Origin: an uncultured Lachnospiraceae bacterium
GTDB lineage: Bacteria; Bacillota; Clostridia; Lachnospirales; Lachnospiraceae
Assembly (NCBI GenBank): GCA_945919795.1
Contig: CAMEJJ010000004.1
Location: 62,001 to 126,000, forward strand
DNA: 64,000 nucleotides
Reading direction: 5' to 3'
Both the position numbers and the translations under genes were made by a program. The notes under the pieces were generated by a model, which did no database searches, was not told the DNA's origin, and was given only the letters and a program-made list of their open reading frames with translations. This document shows positions 52,006 to 60,947 of this stretch, in pieces; the stretch's first letter is position 1, and every line of letters starts with the position of its first letter.

Positions 52006-53238
52006 CTATTTATGTTCTTTTAACCAGCGCATCGCTACATATGCATAGATAGCACAACCGTTTATCAATGCCTTTTCATCAAATTTTACCATCGGATGAT
52101 GCTGCGGATACTGATATCCCTTATCCGGCTCGCCTGCGGCTAATGCAATCATGATGGATGGCACCTGATGAGAAACATGGGCAAAATCTTCACTGCCTGC
52201 CGTTTTTAAGCCTCCCTGATTTCCGTTTTGATTCAGTTGCTCAACACTTTGTGCATTCTTTTTGCCCAGAAGCTCTTTGGCATAAGCAAATGTAGATTCC
52301 GCCAAATCTTTATCATTGAGCAGGGTCGGACATCCGCTTCCAAATTCGACATCTGCCTCTGCACGAAATGTATTTGCCACTCCCTTAGCGATTTCAACCA
52401 ATCGCTTTTTTACATATGCACGGTTCTCATCATCAAAGGTACGTATACTTCCACCCATAACAACCGAATCCGGTATCACATTTGCAGCATTTCCGGCATG
52501 TATGGTTCCAAACGTTAAAACTGCACGCTCTCCCAGCGCCAGTTCTCTTGCATGAATCTCCTGTACTGCAATCAGGATATGGGCAGCAACATTTAAAGGA
52601 TCGATACCCGTATTGGGCATGGAGCCATGACAGCCTTTTCCTTTAACCTTGATTTCAAAATAATCGGCAGCCGGAGCACTGACACCGGGTGCGGAAACCA
52701 CAACGTTTCCGGCAGGAAGCGGCATTCCGGCCATAACATGTATCATAAGTGCAGCATCCACATCAGGTTTCTGAAGCAATCCGTCTTTTATCATATCAAT
52801 GGAACCTTCAAATATTTCCTCTGCAGGCTGGAACATCAGTTTAACCGCACCTTCTATTTCATCCTCATGTGCTTTTAACAATCTCGCAGCACCAAGTAAC
52901 ATGGCAGTATGCATATCGTGACCACAGGCATGCATACATCCATTCGATGAAGCAAAGGAAACATCCGCCTCTTCTTTGATTGGCAGACCGTCCATATCTG
53001 CTCTGACTAAAAAGGTTTTTCCTTCTTTTTTTCCTCCTGCTAACGCAATAATGCCTGCCCTTCCACAGTCCATTGGCTCATATCCCATATCAGTAAGCTG
53101 TTTCTTGACATAAGATTTGGTATCTTCAATGTCAAAACCGATCCCAGGATTTTGATGCAAATACCTTCGATTAGCGATCAAAGTATCCTGTAATTTTTCT
53201 GCCTCACCTAAGAATGTTCCTGCTAACATCTTACTCAC
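52006..53238 (-). CDS. M20-family amidohydrolase (hippurate hydrolase type)
   Basis: 410-aa zinc peptidase of the M20/M40 aminoacylase group. Metal-site signatures are VRADMDGLPI, GCMHACGHDMHTAMLLG and FQPAEEIFEG; a dimerisation domain lies around 185-295. Relatives hydrolyse N-acyl or N-acetyl amino acids, and the exact substrate is not readable. It is a single gene whose 3' end abuts the copy 3 hairpin. Confidence 0.88.
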   Translation of the reverse strand: MSKMLAGTFLGEAEKLQDTLIANRRYLHQNPGIGFDIEDTKSYVKKQLTDMGYEPMDCGRAGIIALAGGKKEGKTFLVRADMDGLPIKEEADVSFASSNGCMHACGHDMHTAMLLGAARLLKAHEDEIEGAVKLMFQPAEEIFEGSIDMIKDGLLQKPDVDAALMIHVMAGMPLPAGNVVVSAPGVSAPAADYFEIKVKGKGCHGSMPNTGIDPLNVAAHILIAVQEIHARELALGERAVLTFGTIHAGNAANVIPDSVVMGGSIRTFDDENRAYVKKRLVEIAKGVANTFRAEADVEFGSGCPTLLNDKDLAESTFAYAKELLGKKNAQSVEQLNQNGNQGGLKTAGSEDFAHVSHQVPSIMIALAAGEPDKGYQYPQHHPMVKFDEKALINGCAIYAYVAMRWLKEHK

Positions 53239-53277
53239 TCTGCCTTCTTTTATATCTGTTATTTTTATCTATGAATA

Positions 53278-53343
53278 TTGGAACAAAAGATATTTTGATC
53301 CTAAAAACATTCGAAATCCGCCAAAATTGAGCTACGGTATCAT
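53278..53343. repeat. Decayed relative of the 10295 inverted-repeat element
   Basis: TTGGAACAAAAGATATTTTGATCC resembles the left part of the 10295 element, and GGTATCATTAT resembles its right end. Pairing is weaker. It lies 40 nt upstream of the peptidase start. Confidence 0.4.
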
Positions 53344-53450
53344 TATAAACCATTTTTTCCAAATTATTCTTTCTTATTAAAGGCCGGTGTTTTAAATTCT
53401 TCTATCGCTTTTGCAAAAAAGTAAATCTGTATCAAATCACCTATCGAATT

Positions 53451-55052
53451 TTACGTTCCTTCCTCTTCATAGGTCACGACAATATCACCTTCTAAAATAA
53501 CGGTTTTCCCATCCGGAATCAGATTTTGCTCCTTCCTAATAATCAATGCAATCAACGTATGATTTGTCAAATGCAGTTCCTCTATCCTCTTATTGCACCA
53601 GGCATGCTCTTTTTCAATCCGGATTTCTGTAAGCTTTTCCTGTTCCTCCGGTTCATACGACGGAACACTTAAAATCAACTGGTCTTTTGCCAGAATTTTT
53701 GTATCCCCCTTCGGAATCAAAGTTTCTTTTCCACGTTTTATCATTAAAGCCAAAGAGCCTGTCGGCATGCACACCTCTTTGATCATCCGGTTCTCCCATT
53801 CATGTCCTTTCGGAATATACATACGCATCATCGTAATGGCAGACTCCTCCTGATAATCGTTGAAGGTTTTTCTGACATCCGCATTATCATCTGTCATATG
53901 AAGTTTCTTAGCCGCAAGAGGAAGAAGTGTTCCCTGCATGGCCACGGAAAACAACGATACCAGAAAAACAATGTGAAACAGATCGTAAGATAAATCAACA
54001 CCGTTTGCAATTACCATAATGGAAAAAACAATGGATGCTGCTCCCCGAAGTCCTGCCCATGAAACCAGAAGGCACTGACTGACACTGCATCTAAACGGCT
54101 TTAAAATCAGAAAAACAGCTACCGGACGTGCAACAAAGGTTAAAATCAGCATAATGATAAACGCCGGAAGCAAAATATCCGCAAACCGATGCGGAAAAGC
54201 TAACAGCCCCAGTAAAAAGAAAATAAAAATCTGTGCCAGACCGGTCAATCCATCAAAAAAGGACACCAGAATCATCTTATTTCGAATCCTGCTGTTTCCA
54301 ACAATAATTCCCATCAGATAAACACTTAAAAAAGCATTTCCTCCCAAAATCTGCGAAACAGCAAAGCAACATAGGAGCATACCAATCATATAAATGGTAT
54401 CCAGTCCGTCCGAAACAATCCTTGTCTTTTGCAGCGTATAGATAACCAGAAGAGCCATGAACACACCGATAGAAATACCAAATAAGAGTTGCTTTATAAT
54501 CAGGCTAAAAGCATTGATATCCGCTCCACCCGTCAACATCCCAATTCCCAAAACCGTCAGCATAAAAGCAACCGGATCGTTGCTTCCGCTTTCTATTTCC
54601 AATAAAGAAGCCGTTCCATCTTTCAAATTCAATTTTTTTCTTCGTAAAATGGCAAATACACTGGCGGCATCGGTAGATGATAAAACCGCACCAATCAAAA
54701 TGCCTTCCTGCCAACTGTATTTCAAAACAAAAACACAAAGCAGAGCCGTAACAAGTGCCGTAATCACAACACCCACCGTCGATAACAATACCGCCTTTAA
54801 GGCAACCGGTTTTGCCGTTTTAAATTTGGTATTAAATCCACCATAAAACATAATAAAACATAACGAAACGGTACAAAACTTTTCTGCCATATCGTAGTTA
54901 TCAAAGGGAATTTTTACAAAGCCGTCACTTCCGAAAAACATTCCGATCATCATGAAAAGAAGCAATGCCGGCATTCCGAATTTACCAGAAAATTTCTCCG
55001 CAAGTATACACAGTATAATTACTGTTGCCACAAGTATCATTCCAATTTCCAT
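53451..55052 (-). CDS. CPA1-type K+(Na+)/H+ antiporter with TrkA-C domains
   Basis: 533-aa antiporter resembling CvrA/NhaP2. About 12-13 membrane segments fill residues 1-390 (GAVLSSTDAASVFAILR is the ion-binding region), followed by two TrkA-C-like regulatory domains (about 405-533). I start at ATG 55052 (MEIGMILV) with AAAGGAG about 10 nt upstream; the longer frame from 55178 overlaps the upstream exchanger and has a charged non-homologous N-terminus. Neighbours are other cation genes. Confidence 0.88.
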   Translation of the reverse strand: MEIGMILVATVIILCILAEKFSGKFGMPALLLFMMIGMFFGSDGFVKIPFDNYDMAEKFCTVSLCFIMFYGGFNTKFKTAKPVALKAVLLSTVGVVITALVTALLCVFVLKYSWQEGILIGAVLSSTDAASVFAILRRKKLNLKDGTASLLEIESGSNDPVAFMLTVLGIGMLTGGADINAFSLIIKQLLFGISIGVFMALLVIYTLQKTRIVSDGLDTIYMIGMLLCCFAVSQILGGNAFLSVYLMGIIVGNSRIRNKMILVSFFDGLTGLAQIFIFFLLGLLAFPHRFADILLPAFIIMLILTFVARPVAVFLILKPFRCSVSQCLLVSWAGLRGAASIVFSIMVIANGVDLSYDLFHIVFLVSLFSVAMQGTLLPLAAKKLHMTDDNADVRKTFNDYQEESAITMMRMYIPKGHEWENRMIKEVCMPTGSLALMIKRGKETLIPKGDTKILAKDQLILSVPSYEPEEQEKLTEIRIEKEHAWCNKRIEELHLTNHTLIALIIRKEQNLIPDGKTVILEGDIVVTYEEEGT

Positions 55053-55087
55053 GACATTGCTTCTCCTTTCATCTTGTTCTGCAACTT

Positions 55088-56020
55088 TTACATCACCAAG
55101 TATATAAAATATGCGATATAACCGATTAACATGATCACACCATGCATTCTCACCAGTTTTTTTCTTCGGGCAACACAAAGTAACAGTACCAGTCCTGCGC
55201 CAAATGCAATGAAAGTATCAATCAGGAATTTAGGTTCAAACACAACCGGTATAATCAAAGCCGTTGTTCCTACAACAAACAAAATATTAAAAATATTGCT
55301 TCCTACAATATTTCCGATTGCAATATCCGCTTTTCCTTTTATGGCCGCTGAAACCGAAGTTACAAGCTCCGGCAAAGATGTTCCCAGTGCAACAATCGTA
55401 AGACCGATAAACCTTTCACTTAATCCAAAGCCCTTTGCCAAAGCCGTCGCGGCATCTACGGTAATATCAGAGCCCCATACCACGGCAACAAGACCGACCA
55501 AAACAGCGAGCAACAGTTTCCATATGGGTAGTTTTTGATATTCCTGCGATTGATCTTCCTGTTTCTTTTTTGCCATCACAAACAGATAACCCAAATAGAA
55601 AAGAAATACGATCCACAGCACAATTCCTTCCCAAAAGCTGATTTTCTGCCCGGTATATCCCATCCCCATCAGCAATACGGTGATAAACAGCATAAAAGGG
55701 ATTTCATAGCGAATGGTTGAGTTAGCAACAGCTACCGCAACAATCAGAGAGGTAATTCCCAAAATGATTAAAATATTCAGAATATTACTTCCCACAATAT
55801 TCCCTATCGTAATTCCCGCATTGTTCTTTAGTCCCGCAGTAATACTGACTGCCGCCTCCGGCGCACTGGTTCCCATAGCAACAATCGTAAGACCGATGAT
55901 AAGCTGCGGTACACCAAAGCGATCTGCAATTCCTGCAGCACCATCCACAAACCAGTCAGCACCTTTTACCAGCATAAGAAAACCCAATGCCAGTAAAAAA
56001 CATTGTAATACAATTTCCAT
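55088..56020 (-). CDS. CaCA-family cation exchanger, paralogue 2 (riboswitch-controlled)
   Basis: 310-aa exchanger with the same two-repeat plan as the gene at 15090 (GTSAPEAAVSI; GTSLPELVTSV; two GNIVGSNI motifs). I start at ATG 56020 (MEIVLQC) with GGAGG 7 nt upstream; the frame extends to 56074, but that start would lie just past the leader terminator stem. The manganese-sensing leader upstream suggests it exports Mn2+ when the ion is in excess. That is inference from riboswitch class; family members more often move Ca2+. Confidence 0.9.
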   Translation of the reverse strand: MEIVLQCFLLALGFLMLVKGADWFVDGAAGIADRFGVPQLIIGLTIVAMGTSAPEAAVSITAGLKNNAGITIGNIVGSNILNILIILGITSLIVAVAVANSTIRYEIPFMLFITVLLMGMGYTGQKISFWEGIVLWIVFLFYLGYLFVMAKKKQEDQSQEYQKLPIWKLLLAVLVGLVAVVWGSDITVDAATALAKGFGLSERFIGLTIVALGTSLPELVTSVSAAIKGKADIAIGNIVGSNIFNILFVVGTTALIIPVVFEPKFLIDTFIAFGAGLVLLLCVARRKKLVRMHGVIMLIGYIAYFIYLVM

Positions 56021-56050
56021 ATTTTCCCTCCATTTCCTGCAGCAGAGGTC

Positions 56051-56101
56051 AAAAAAAGCGAGACTCTGCTGCAATTAAAAAATTACAACAAAAGTCTCGC
56101 T
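56051..56101 (-). terminator. Riboswitch expression-platform terminator
   Basis: AGTCTCGCT and AGCGAGACT (56093-56101 and 56057-56065) form a 9-bp stem followed by seven Ts on the minus strand. The stem's 5' half is the 3' strand of the aptamer's closing helix, so aptamer folding and termination are mutually exclusive. Confidence 0.85.
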
Positions 56102-56200
56102 GCTTAGTTACGAACCGGATTGCATGGATGCAATCGTACTGACGGCTTCGCAAACATCCCGGATACAATAAAAACCGGTCTGTCAACTACTCCCTTTTAT
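56087..56200 (-). promoter_or_regulatory. yybP-ykoY manganese riboswitch aptamer
   Basis: On the minus strand the hallmarks appear in order: AAAAGGGAGTAG at the 5' end, GCCGTCAGTACGA in the middle, and AGCAGCGAGACTTTTG at the 3' end. The 5' AAAAG pairs with the 3' CTTTT, and hairpin GATTGC-GCAATC lies between. The downstream terminator uses GCGAGAC of the closing helix, so ligand binding should turn the exchanger gene on. Assigned by eye from the known consensus. Confidence 0.82.
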
Positions 56201-56263
56201 TACTTCCAGTATACGGAAAAATAAGTTCAGAATCCACCGCCTTATGTTTTCCTTAACAAAATC

Positions 56264-56977
56264 TTAACAGGAATCTGCTTCAATCATACGATATCCCACA
56301 CCGGTTTCTGTAAAAATGTATTCCGGAGTCGCGGGATTTTTTTCAATCTTGCGTCGGATATTCGCCATGTTAACACGCAGAATTTGATTGTCATTAGTCA
56401 TGTTCGGCCCCCAGATTTCTTTCATGATATAATCATAGGTCAGAACTCTTCCGGCATATTTCCCTAAAAGGGCTACGATTTTAAATTCATTCTGTGTAAG
56501 CCCTGCATCATTTCCATCCACAAACACCCTGTGTTTATCATAATCTATGACAAAACTGCCGGAGACAAAGGTTCCGCTTTGTCCAAGTCCGGGCGTGGTT
56601 GCAACCGTACGCGTATGCCGGATTGCCGTCCGAATTCTTGCAAGAAGCTCCGAAGTGCCAAACGGCTTCGTAATATAATCATCGGCGCCCATATCCAGTG
56701 CGGTTACCTTATCCTTCTCATGACTTCTTGCCGAAACCACAACAATTGGCAGACCGGACCATTCTCTGACGCTTTTTAACAAATTCATACCATCCATATC
56801 CGGCAGGCCCAGATCCAGAATAATCAAATCCGGACACTGTGAAGTAATCAGACTGTACGCCTCGGATCCGGTATTTGCCATTATAACATCATAATTATTT
56901 GCTTCCAGTATGGCCCGCAAAAAATTTCTGATACTCTTATCATCTTCTATTACCAAAATTCTGTCTTTGATTTCCAT
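56264..56977 (-). CDS. kdpE: KdpE-like response regulator
   Basis: 237-aa OmpR-family regulator. The receiver has EDD (11-13), phospho-acceptor Asp55 and ITKPFG; the winged helix contains LTQNEFKIVALLGKYAG and VNMANIRRKIEKNP. The closest family look is KdpE, controlling K+ uptake or turgor genes. It follows the kinase by 15 nt. No kdpFABC genes are in the window. Confidence 0.82.
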   Translation of the reverse strand: MEIKDRILVIEDDKSIRNFLRAILEANNYDVIMANTGSEAYSLITSQCPDLIILDLGLPDMDGMNLLKSVREWSGLPIVVVSARSHEKDKVTALDMGADDYITKPFGTSELLARIRTAIRHTRTVATTPGLGQSGTFVSGSFVIDYDKHRVFVDGNDAGLTQNEFKIVALLGKYAGRVLTYDYIMKEIWGPNMTNDNQILRVNMANIRRKIEKNPATPEYIFTETGVGYRMIEADSC

Positions 56978-56992
56978 GAAATCTCTCCCATC

Positions 56993-58057
56993 TCAAGCTT
57001 TTTGTAGCGGAAGCGAAAATGACATCCTTGCACCGCCTTCGTTTCTGTTTTCTGCCCACATATTTCCCTTATGTGCTTTAATGATGCTCATGCAGACAGA
57101 CAAACCAATGCCCATATTACGTCCGCCATCCAGCTTTTCATTCTCGCTCTGGTGCAGACTGCCTTCAAATATCACCGGAAGGATATCTGCATCAATTCCG
57201 ACACCATCATCTTCTATCGTAAAGCGTACTTCGTTATCCTCTCTGACAATCGTTATTTCAATCCCACTGGTCTTTTTCCCATGGATAACAGAGTTTTCCA
57301 TAAGATTGACCAATACCTGCTCGATTAGAATGGCATCCATGGGAACAAGCAGCACTTCATCCGGCACATGGACTAAAATACGGACATCCGGAAAGCGTTT
57401 TCCAAATTTCTGTACAGCACTTCCAACAATCTCTTCCACAACTTCCAAATTGGTCGTAATACTAGCGCCATCCTGATGAATCCTGGTTACCGAAAGCAGA
57501 TTTTCCACGATTCGGATCAGCCATTGTGCCTCATTCCGGATATCCCTGGTTAATTCCATCTTCTTATCATCCGTTAGAATATTGTAATTATCCAGTACGG
57601 CAGATGCAGAGCCCACGATGGAAGTAAGCGGAGTTCTGATATCATGAGAAACTGCCCGGAGCAGATTCCCTCTCATTTTCTCTTTCTCAATTTCCAGACG
57701 AATCTGTTCCTGTTGTTTAATCTGCGTTGTCAGGGCACTGACACAGATGGCAACTGCAAGCATGGCAAGAAAGGTCAGAGGATATCCCGTCAGTGTAAAA
57801 TCCAACTTAAAATAGGGCTGCGTAAACACAAAATTTACGCCAAACACAGCTAAAACGGATGCAACAATCCCATAAACATAACCCTTGGTAAATCTGGAAA
57901 TAAATAAAACTGCTAAAACAAAAATCAGAGGAACATGATTATCAGTTGATACAACCTGCTGCAACAAAAAACAAATGCCGGATGCGATTCCAAGTATTCC
58001 TGCCGTAATCAGACAGTTCCCTGCTACTTTCTGCCATAATATCTTTTTGTTATGCAT
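56993..58057 (-). CDS. Short KdpD-like histidine kinase
   Basis: 354-aa kinase with the DUF4118-type membrane region (about four segments in residues 12-108), HisKA with AVSHDIRTPLTS (His138) and an ATPase domain with NLMENSVIHG, DDGVGID and GIGLSV. It lacks the roughly 370-residue N-terminal KdpD/Usp sensor part of full-length KdpD; an in-frame remnant is not visible upstream. Truncated KdpD proteins exist in Firmicutes. The signal may be K+ or another osmotic cue. Confidence 0.85.
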   Translation of the reverse strand: MHNKKILWQKVAGNCLITAGILGIASGICFLLQQVVSTDNHVPLIFVLAVLFISRFTKGYVYGIVASVLAVFGVNFVFTQPYFKLDFTLTGYPLTFLAMLAVAICVSALTTQIKQQEQIRLEIEKEKMRGNLLRAVSHDIRTPLTSIVGSASAVLDNYNILTDDKKMELTRDIRNEAQWLIRIVENLLSVTRIHQDGASITTNLEVVEEIVGSAVQKFGKRFPDVRILVHVPDEVLLVPMDAILIEQVLVNLMENSVIHGKKTSGIEITIVREDNEVRFTIEDDGVGIDADILPVIFEGSLHQSENEKLDGGRNMGIGLSVCMSIIKAHKGNMWAENRNEGGARMSFSLPLQKA

Positions 58058-58175
58058 ATGTATTTTTCTCCTCTACTCGTTTCATCTGTTGCTTTTCTTT
58101 CCATATCTTACAAACAAAACGATTTCTGCCTTATAATATCTTCATCATTATATCACGTCGACTTCATATAAAAAA

Positions 58176-58206
58176 CTCCGGAAAGAAAACCGGAGTCTTT
58201 TTTAAT
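58176..58206 (-). terminator. Terminator after the small membrane protein
   Basis: The stem ACTCCGG / CCGGAGT with an 8-nt A-rich loop and T/A runs on each side, directly after the small gene's stop codon. Confidence 0.75.
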
Positions 58207-58348
58207 CATATAGGGAGTATCCATATCTGATTTTCCGATAAATTTTCCAGATAAGGACTACCGGAAAGCTTAACACCAATACAATTGAAGATAAGCCGCC
58301 AACTATCCCCATGATTACAAGCATTACAATGGTCAGTATATTTGACAT
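58202..58348 (-). CDS. Small single-pass or two-pass membrane protein
   Basis: 48-aa protein starting MSNILTIVMLV at 58348 with GGAGG 8 nt upstream. It is almost entirely hydrophobic up to residue 34, then has a basic patch (KIYRKIRYGY). Its strong ribosome site and immediate terminator support a real gene. It resembles KdpF only in size and hydrophobicity; I do not assign a function. Confidence 0.6.
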   Translation of the reverse strand: MSNILTIVMLVIMGIVGGLSSIVLVLSFPVVLIWKIYRKIRYGYSLYD

Positions 58349-58501
58349 GTTTATGGCCTCCATCCTGTCTTGATTGATTTGCATGGTACCATATACTTTT
58401 ACAAAAAACTATCCATTTTCAGTTTTCTTAACCCTGCTTTAACCTTTCCCTCACTTTTCTTAACGATGCCTTAACAGAGACCAGATAAAGGGCATTTAAA
58501 A

Positions 58502-58529
58502 AACTCTGTATTCCTTTCAGAATACAGAG
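58502..58529 (-). terminator. Terminator of the pilus operon
   Basis: A perfect 11-bp stem ACTCTGTATTC / GAATACAGAGT with a 6-nt loop and six Ts following on the minus strand, 60 nt after the pilin stop. Confidence 0.85.
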
Positions 58530-58588
58530 TCTTCAATATTGTTTACAAGCCGTAAATATGTCATTAATCCGAAATGACAACCGGATTA

Positions 58589-59050
58589 TTATTTAATTTT
58601 ATATGTAATAATACCTGAAGTAGACGGTGCAGTTTCTACCCATGAAGCTCCATCAAAATAAATTGTCTGGCCATTTTCTGTGTATTCAACATATGCCACT
58701 TTATAATTTGCATGGTTAGTCTTAACAGATGCATCTGTAGATTTAACTCCGACTTTTAAACCGGTACAAACATCATCAACATCTGCTGTATCTAAAATTG
58801 TCTGGGGATGAGGAGCATTTACGATATCACTAACGGCCTGACTTTTAGCATACATACTTGACATCTCTGCCTGGGTTGCAGTATAACAGCTTCTTGCATT
58901 TAAAACAATCTGCTGACCCTTGGCACGATCAATGTAACCTAACAGTGCAGGTACTAAAATTGCTGCTAAAATAGCAAGAATAACCAATACAACAATCAAC
59001 TCAACCAATGTAAAACCTTTATTGTCTCCTTTTTTCAATCTTTTCATCAT
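58589..59050 (-). CDS. Type IV pilin-like prepilin
   Basis: 153-aa prepilin. The class III signal has cleavage after Gly12 (KG-FTLVELI) with Glu at +5 of the mature protein, then a hydrophobic helix to about residue 35. The globular domain has two cysteines (Cys55 region and the VCTGLKVG cysteine) that could form a disulfide. As the last gene before a terminator it is a plausible major pilin. AGGAGG lies 8 nt before the ATG. Confidence 0.92.
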   Translation of the reverse strand: MMKRLKKGDNKGFTLVELIVVLVILAILAAILVPALLGYIDRAKGQQIVLNARSCYTATQAEMSSMYAKSQAVSDIVNAPHPQTILDTADVDDVCTGLKVGVKSTDASVKTNHANYKVAYVEYTENGQTIYFDGASWVETAPSTSGIITYKIK

Positions 59051-59259
59051 TTTCTTATCCTCCTTAAGTAATTATATTTCTCTCACTTACTATTAATTAT
59101 ATCGACATTTTTCGTCTTGTAAATGATACTTTTTAAAATTTTCTTTCTTTTTTCTTTTATTTATCATATAATTTTCAAACGTTTCTAAATATCTGATTTG
59201 TATCCTTTTTTCTCTGTCTAGAACCTTGATTCGTATGGAATACATGGAACAGCTTCTTC
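59051..59259. other. pilB-pilin spacer, no gene seen
   Basis: 209-nt T-rich (plus strand) spacer. It may hold a separate pilin promoter, but I could not identify a convincing -35/-10 pair. Confidence 0.4.
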
Positions 59260-60945
59260 TTATTCATAATAAGATACTCTTAACAATTCTTCCACAGTAG
59301 TTGTACCGTCCTCAACCAGTTTTAGGGCGCTCTGTTTTAAAGTACTCATGCCCTGATAATTGATTGCATATTGTTTGATTTCTTCAACAGATGCTCCTTT
59401 TGTAATCATTTCACGGACAGACTTGTCAACCATCAAAATTTCATGTACGGAAACTCGACCCTTGTAACCGGTATTATTACAATGTCTGCAGCCCTTAGCA
59501 TGTTTCACCTGCGGAAAATGCACACCGGCAATCTGCGCTTCTTCTTCCGTCATCGGCTCCCATGCTCCACACATAGGGCATACCTTACGGACCAGACGCT
59601 GTGCCACAATTCCGACAAGGGAACTTGCAATCATATAAGGTTCAATACCCATATCGACCAAACGTACAACAGAAGATGCTGCATCGTTGGTATGTAAGGT
59701 AGACAATACCAAGTGACCGGTGATAGCGGCTCTTACCGAAATGGATGCGGTTTCTGCGTCACGCGTTTCACCTACCATGATAATATCCGGGTCCTGCCTT
59801 AAAAGTGCCCGAAGTCCTACCTCAAACGTTAGCCCTGCGACATTATTAACCTGCATCTGATTGAGCTTTGCAACATTCTTTTCAACCGGATCTTCAATGG
59901 TTGAGATATTGACATTTCGCTTTGCCAGTTCCTCTAAAATCATATACAGCGTTGTGGATTTACCGGAACCGGTAGGTCCTGTCATATAAATGATACCGTT
60001 CGGCGACTGTAACATCCTGCTGACTAATTCGTAATTCTTTTGTGTCATACCAAACGTTGTCATATGGTCAATATTGGATGCCGAAGCAAGCAGACGTAAA
60101 ACCGCCTTTTCACCAAACACGGTCGGTATCAAAGATACACGGACATTCAGGTTAACACCCTCAATATTGATGCGGAAATGTCCATCCTGTGGGATTCTGC
60201 GCTCTGCAATATCCAAATCCCCCAAAATCTTAATTCTGGCAATTAAAGAATTATGAATATTTTTCTGCAGGGTCATAAAATCCGTGATGACACCATCTAA
60301 ACGCATCCGGACACTGGTCTGTGTTTCAAAAGGCTCAATATGAATATCAGAAGCATTGGAATTGTATGCCCTGATTAAGATGCTGTTAAACAGGTTGATA
60401 ATCGGCGTATCATCGTCGCCTTCTTCAATACTGATTTCGACTGTTTCTGCTGTCTGTGTACTGCTTGCGGATGCTTTCTGAGCTGCCAGTCTTGCCGATA
60501 CCTCGGAATAGTAATACTGAATCGATTTCTCGAGAGGAACCTGTTCACAAAGAACAATCTGCAATTCCATTCCGACAACCTGTCTGATATCCTCTATTCC
60601 ATAAAAGTTTAACGGGTCGTTTACCAAAAGCCACAATACGCCATCTACGACTTTATATCCCATCATGCAGTATTTTTCAGCTAATACCCTTGGAATCAAC
60701 TCAACCGCTTTTACATCAATATTAATATCCGAAATATTGACATAGTCATAATTCAAACGGTTAGCCAGGGCTTCTAACATCTGCTTTTCCGTAATAAAGC
60801 CCTTTTCAATCAAAGCACCGCCAAGTCGAAGTCCCTTATGCTCTTTTTGATGGGCGACGGCCTCAGTAATCTGCTCATCCGTAACATAACCCAGTTCCTT
60901 TAATACTTCACCAATACGAATATTTTTATTACTTTTATTATCCAT
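59260..60945 (-). CDS. pilB: Type IV pilus assembly ATPase PilB/GspE
   Basis: 561-aa hexameric ATPase that powers pilus extension. An N-terminal MshEN domain (about 10-150) with RIGEVLKELGY-type repeats is a known c-di-GMP-binding fold. The core has Walker A GPTGSGKST, the Asp and His boxes (TIEDPVE, VLSTLHTND) and a zinc site CPMC...CRHC. The c-di-GMP protein at 40446 makes nucleotide control plausible, as inference. Confidence 0.95.
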   Translation of the reverse strand: MDNKSNKNIRIGEVLKELGYVTDEQITEAVAHQKEHKGLRLGGALIEKGFITEKQMLEALANRLNYDYVNISDINIDVKAVELIPRVLAEKYCMMGYKVVDGVLWLLVNDPLNFYGIEDIRQVVGMELQIVLCEQVPLEKSIQYYYSEVSARLAAQKASASSTQTAETVEISIEEGDDDTPIINLFNSILIRAYNSNASDIHIEPFETQTSVRMRLDGVITDFMTLQKNIHNSLIARIKILGDLDIAERRIPQDGHFRINIEGVNLNVRVSLIPTVFGEKAVLRLLASASNIDHMTTFGMTQKNYELVSRMLQSPNGIIYMTGPTGSGKSTTLYMILEELAKRNVNISTIEDPVEKNVAKLNQMQVNNVAGLTFEVGLRALLRQDPDIIMVGETRDAETASISVRAAITGHLVLSTLHTNDAASSVVRLVDMGIEPYMIASSLVGIVAQRLVRKVCPMCGAWEPMTEEEAQIAGVHFPQVKHAKGCRHCNNTGYKGRVSVHEILMVDKSVREMITKGASVEEIKQYAINYQGMSTLKQSALKLVEDGTTTVEELLRVSYYE

Positions 60946-60947
60946 AG

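Noticed and set aside
55052-55178. Longer N-terminus for the CPA1 antiporter
   Set aside because: It would overlap the exchanger gene, is charged where a membrane helix is expected, and the ATG at 55052 has the better ribosome site.
56020-56074. Longer N-terminus for CaCA paralogue 2
   Set aside because: The start codon would lie just past the riboswitch terminator stem; the ATG at 56020 has GGAGG at good spacing and aligns with the paralogue.
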